Assembly: GCA_023091665.1 (NCBI GenBank)
Contig: JALJCQ010000015.1
Span: 3,038,001 to 3,102,000, forward strand
Length of the DNA: 64,000 bases
Direction of reading: 5' to 3'
From: Pythium myriotylum
Lineage: Eukaryota; Oomycota; Peronosporomycetes; Pythiales; Pythiaceae
Shown: one piece after another, positions 60,236 through 64,000 of the stretch
Position numbering within the stretch: position 1 is the first letter of the stretch
Layout of the letters: each line of letters begins with the position of its first letter
Notes under the pieces: generated by a model
What the model saw: only the letters and a program-made list of their open reading frames with translations
What the model was told of the DNA's origin: nothing
The model's database searches: none
Translations under genes and position numbers: made by a program

Positions 60236-62525
60236 GCCTTCTCGACTTCAGGTGGGAGAAGTCCGGCATGGCGTGAAGGGTTGTACCAAGCGGCGAGCTT
60301 GTTGTAGAGGGCCTCGAGGGCGCACTCTCCCTTCGCATGGACTTGATCACAAGCCTTGCACACTTCTCGGCACCGATCCGAAGGATGACCCATGCGATCA
60401 CAGCGATCACAACGGAGATTCTTCCAGCAGTTGGCATCACTGTGGCGCTCGGATCCGCAAATCGTGCACGGGGATCTTGGTCTACCGTGACCGCGAGAGC
60501 TCGGATCGGTAGATTCTTGGACCACAGCAACCTGACGAGCCTCATAACGATCCTCGTCGCTGGATCCAGCATCATCGCTGTCACCAGACCCATAATCGCC
60601 TTGATCTTCGCCTTCACTATCGCTGCTCCGGGGATCCGAGCGACTAACAGTCGCCCCCTTTGGCGGCCATCGTACACTCTTCACAGGGACCGGTCTAGCC
60701 TTGGATCCAGGCTCCGAGGCAGGCTTCTTACCAGGATATGACGTCTTGGACGATGCGAAGTTCTTCTGAGCCGGGATCCGCGCGTCGGAATCACGCTCAC
60801 GCCCCTGTGGACGCCGAGTATGGCGCGCTAGCTCCTTCAACGCGTCTTCAAGCTCATCGACCGAGCGGATCCGCTGCAGAGAGAGGCTTCGCACCAGATC
60901 TTCGTCATCAACCGAGCGAACGAAGCGATCCACATGAGCCTTCTCCGTCACAATCCGGCCCCGAATCTGAACCTTGGCCTTCTTGGCAGCGACATTGAGG
61001 CGGTAGAGATACTCAATGGGCAACTCGCCGTCGCGCCGCGTCATGGTATAGTAGTGCTCGGCCGGCTTGACGCCGATCTCACAGTACTGATACATGAACT
61101 CGTCGGCCGTAGAAGACCAGTCGCGAGTGATCTTCTGTGGAAGCTGTTGGTACCAGCTCTTAGCACCTCCAGTGAGTCGATCCGAGAAGAGATCCCTCAT
61201 CTCACGTGGTGAGAGGCGATCCATACGACCCTTACGACACAGACGATGGATCCAAATCTTGGCTCGCTCGGCATCCATGTCGCGTCCTGAGAAGTTCTTG
61301 ATCTCCATCGTGGACGCGGCACGGATGACGGGAGCTTGATAACGCTCATCATCCGAGTCTTGACCAAGGTTGATCTCGTCGTATGGGTCTTCACCGTCGT
61401 CGTCGGATCCAGAACCGGATTCGTACTTGGGCTTCGCCTTGGACTTCTTGGGCTTCGACTTCCGCTTCTCTTCCTTCTCACGATCGACTTAATCTTTCGA
61501 CTTGACCGAGATCAGAGTATGACCTGGCAACACCGGGCGTGCAGCACGCGGATCCTCGACCGTAGACACGCGAATAGCCTTCGGACGTCCTTCTGGAGCG
61601 GGAATCCGCTGCACAGACTCCATGACAACGTCGAGATCATGCGAATTCTCGATCTTGACGGGTGTAGAGTACGGATCCTGCACTGCAACCTCAGCGAGGC
61701 GGTCCGTGAGAGACCCCAGGTCGGATCCAGCGTGGCTGGCGGCCACACGAGGGGTAAAGTTCGACAGAATCGACCCAACCAAGTTGGCTAGCGCGTTGAA
61801 CACCGCCATACCGACGCCACGAAGCTCGGCAAACGTGAAAGCGTGGTAGTACGGCGCCCCATCGGCGGTCAGCGGCAGATCCGACTGCTTGACACCAAAG
61901 CCACCACACAGAAGCGTGTGCACGATGAAGCTCATGGCCAGATCACGGTCTTCTCCGACGATGTTCTCGAACTCTGGCTTCGGCACAGGGGCCCAGATCC
62001 TTGGAGGAAGCCGAATCCTGAGCGGCTTCAAGATCTTGTGCGACTTCGTGAGGTTTGCAAGCTGACCAGCGTTCCAAATGATGACAGATGAGTGCGTGGC
62101 TTTGTACGGAGACACCAGATCCGGGACGTAGGGACCTTCAGGCCCTGAATCCACGTTGTCTACGACCTCTTGAGCAGATCCATCGCCAGATCTAGCCCCT
62201 GAGGCACCTTGACGAGCACTGGACCGGCGATCCGCGGCACGCTTGGCTGCCTGAGCGTTCTTGGCTTCGATCCGCTTGGAGATCTGCTTGGACTTGGGGG
62301 AATTACATCTTCGGCCTTGGTTTCCTCACTACTGAAGCTGAGAGTGCGCTCAACGGCGCGCTCGCCAGCGTCATGCTCCACCTTGACCTTTGGTTCTTGT
62401 TCAGCTTCGAGCACCCCCCGACGCTCTCCACTGGCGGATCTAGCAATAGTTCCGACACCGACGGATCCAGCCACGTCGGGTGGAAGAGTTCCGGGCTCAA
62501 CCTTGATCTTCACCTCAGACGACAT
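60226..62525 (-). pseudogene. Gag of element 3
   Basis: Starts at ATG 62525 (MSSEVKIKVEP). The frame is lost at a run of five C (plus-strand G run near 62296-62300) and regained one base over as a basic helical segment (KRIEAKNAQAAKRAADRR). It then runs through residues encoded to 61492, where an in-frame TAA (61489-61491) interrupts a Lys-rich linker, and on to the capsid-like domain (WIHRLCRKGRMDRLSPREMRDLF.., AKSWYQQLP). Three Cys-rich knuckles follow near the C-terminus: CTICGSERHSDANC, CDRCDRMGHPSDRC and CKACDQVHAKGEC. One indel and one stop are the only visible lesions. The C-terminal ORF 61308-60226 is clean. Confidence 0.78.
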
Positions 62526-62587
62526 CGTAACTGAGGGATCCGGAACGAACACGGTCCAAAACGCAAGACCCGGTCTCGCGCTCCAGT

Positions 62588-63440
62588 TGTGGTGTAGCGG
62601 GCAGCAAAATTACTCTTGCTGAGCGCTTCCCACGTCAGCGTCTGTGCAGGATTCGGTAACAACCGCACCCTGGACACAAACGCCCCAGTTCTTTGGTCTT
62701 GTACCCGTTCTGGGACCGTGGACTCGAGATCCCGCGTTGCAAGCGCGGAGAAGACAAGATCCGTTGAGCCTTGAGCGGAAGAGACGCGCCGCAGCGGTTA
62801 CACGCGCGGCGTGGCCTGGATCCGGTGCGTAGCGCGACCGGCAGGACTTGACACGGGATCCGCGCCGCGAGGCTTGGATCCGACCTTGAAAACGACCTTG
62901 ACCTTCCCACAGTGTCTCGGGACACTGGAACTTTAACGTGGGCTGCTTGCCACCCACGGGACTTGGGGGTTGAAGCTGCACGAGGCGGGGGGGCGCGCTG
63001 GGTTCTCCTGACCTTGACCGCAGCTGACGCGTGCCTCTGACCTTCCCTCTTGTTCGCCGCTTGGTCCGGGGACTTGAGCTTGAGGGGGGAAAATCGCAAC
63101 TTGTTTGTTATCGGCCAGACACGTGTCCGGACCCAACTTATGTGGTCCACATAAATCCGGTTTTAACCCCGGATCCGGGTGTTCCACACAAAATCAGACC
63201 ATGAGACACGAGATCCAGCACCTACCCTACGCCTACTACCTGTACCCTACATATTAGCCTAATTAGCCTAGTCTAGCTTAAACTTCGCCTTTCCTTCTGA
63301 GACTCGGGACCCACAATGAGGGACATTAGGGCCCTCTGGATCCCCAACCGGAGCTCCTGCGGGACGGTTTAACCGTCGGATCCACGGGATAGACGGTGGT
63401 GAGAGACCGCGGCCTCCCTCCTTCAATCCACATCACCACA
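62588..63440 (-). repeat. 5' LTR of element 3 (right in the window)
   Basis: 853 bp, TGTGGTG..CACCACA, nearly identical to 51936-52787. The extra base is in a G run. The target duplication AATT follows at 63441-63444. Confidence 0.92.
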
Positions 63441-64000
63441 AATTCGCCATCAATAACACCGTTCTACGTGAATGGCCTCCGCCATCCACGTATTCCAACC
63501 CTCTTGGAGAGTGAGTCTCCTTCAGGGGAGGGAGGGACTCGCTCGAGCGAGCTCCCGGACCGCTCTCGCTCATCGGAGATCGCCGTAATGGTCGATCCTC
63601 CCACCGATGACGATGATCATCGACTTCGACAGCGTCGAGAGCGATGGCGCTCTCGTCGAAGAAGAGATGGACATCTCAGAAGCGCGCACGTCGCGCGCTG
63701 CTACCAAGCAAACGGAGTCAGCAGAGGACTTCTTGCTGAAGCGCCAAGCGGTTGTCCGCTTTGTACAGGACTCGATCGCCCATGCGGTCGATCGAAAGAA
63801 GATGAACTTAGACAAGAATGGAAGAGGAAACACTCTTTCATTTAGTGAAGGTGACTTAGTGTTGTTATCAACGACTACACTACCTATACATGCAGTTACC
63901 AACGTCGGTAGCAACAAGTTCCTACCGAAGTTCATCGGTCCGTTCCGCGTGCTCCGCCGCATGATGCACGCGTATACGCTTGAGCTTCCTCGTAGGATGC
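63441..64000 (+). mobile_element. Element 2, right part (integrase C-terminus), running off the window
   Basis: Resumes the element 2 integrase exactly where it was cut: EFAINN continues into TPFYVNGLRHP, as in element 1 at about 40160-40240. Compared with element 1, eight or so residues between AINN and PFYVNG are missing, and there is a frame change near 63590-63610. The last frame (RFVQDSIAHAVDRKKMN.., GDLVLLSTTTLP, KFIGPFRVLRR) is the integrase C-terminal domain and continues past the window edge. Confidence 0.85.

Larger units (their letters stand above)
51936..63440 (-). mobile_element. Nested Ty3/gypsy element 3 (dual RNase H, chromodomain)
   Basis: 11,505-bp LTR retrotransposon, minus orientation, inserted into the integrase of element 2. 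The AATT target duplication is intact at 51932-51935 and 63441-63444. LTRs are 852 and 853 bp, TGTGGTG..CACCACA, with about five differences. The primer-binding site (minus strand, TGGAGCGCGAGACC, plus-strand 62572-62585) and polypurine tract (minus strand, GGGGGCGGA, plus-strand 52788-52796) confirm the orientation. Gag-protease are joined by a -1 frameshift signal; several other stops and frame breaks interrupt the coding region. Confidence 0.92.

Noticed and set aside
1..64000. CRISPR arrays, bacterial operons, prophage or tRNA genes
   Set aside because: Nothing resembling direct-repeat/spacer arrays or tRNA cloverleaves was seen; introns and retrotransposons identify eukaryotic nuclear DNA.

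Overview
The window reads as nuclear DNA of an oomycete (Phytophthora/Pythium-like). The evidence is compact intron-poor genes with GT..AG introns, GC-rich coding DNA, plant/oomycete-style TKL (pseudo)kinases, oomycete-type Ty3/gypsy elements, and a ciliary gene (KATNIP) as expected of an organism with flagellated zoospores. The species cannot be fixed from sequence alone.

Gene-rich part, 0.6-22 kb. Four macrophage-migration-inhibitory-factor (MIF) family genes come first: two intron-containing tandem copies (591-1218, 1476-1903), then two intronless, identical copies in a ~0.79 kb inverted repeat (2484-2840 minus, 3560-3916 plus). Next are a PH-domain pseudokinase (4114-5487 minus) divergent from ribosomal protein eL20/RPL18A (5884-7169 plus). 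A co-directional minus-strand block follows: a membrane protein with two SET domains (7336-10155), two paralogous kinase-like proteins with N-myristoylation-type starts (10299-11372, 11591-12838), and a four-exon KATNIP gene of about 1,616 aa (12978-18016). A 900-aa helical/pseudokinase/ARM/TPR protein (19311-22074 plus) closes the region.

Amplified locus, 22-32 kb. A secreted pepsin-like aspartic protease is present three times with the same predicted protein: two direct minus-strand copies 3,531 bp apart and a third inverted copy. They lie among further duplicated non-coding blocks and palindromes.

Transposon-rich part, 32-64 kb. In order: a decayed LINE (32.3-35.4 kb, minus); a Ty3/gypsy chromodomain element with near-identical LTRs (35380-42439, plus); a short repeat-rich secreted protein whose stop codon lies 18 bp from that LTR; a Pif1-like helicase fragment; a decayed MULE-type transposase (about 45.3-47.1 kb, minus); and a second gypsy element (47357 to beyond the window end, plus). 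A third, 11.5 kb gypsy element (51936-63440, minus) is nested inside the integrase of the second, flanked by an AATT target duplication. It encodes two RNase H domains and a chromodomain.

The most interesting unannotated signals are two textbook -1 frameshift cassettes at gag/pol junctions (GGGAAAC at 36799; TTTAAAC at 60229-60235 on the minus strand), each followed by a perfect 9-bp stem. Others are the inverted MIF pair, the protease amplification, a run of kinase-like proteins with damaged catalytic motifs, and a strong GGATCC bias in the nested element.
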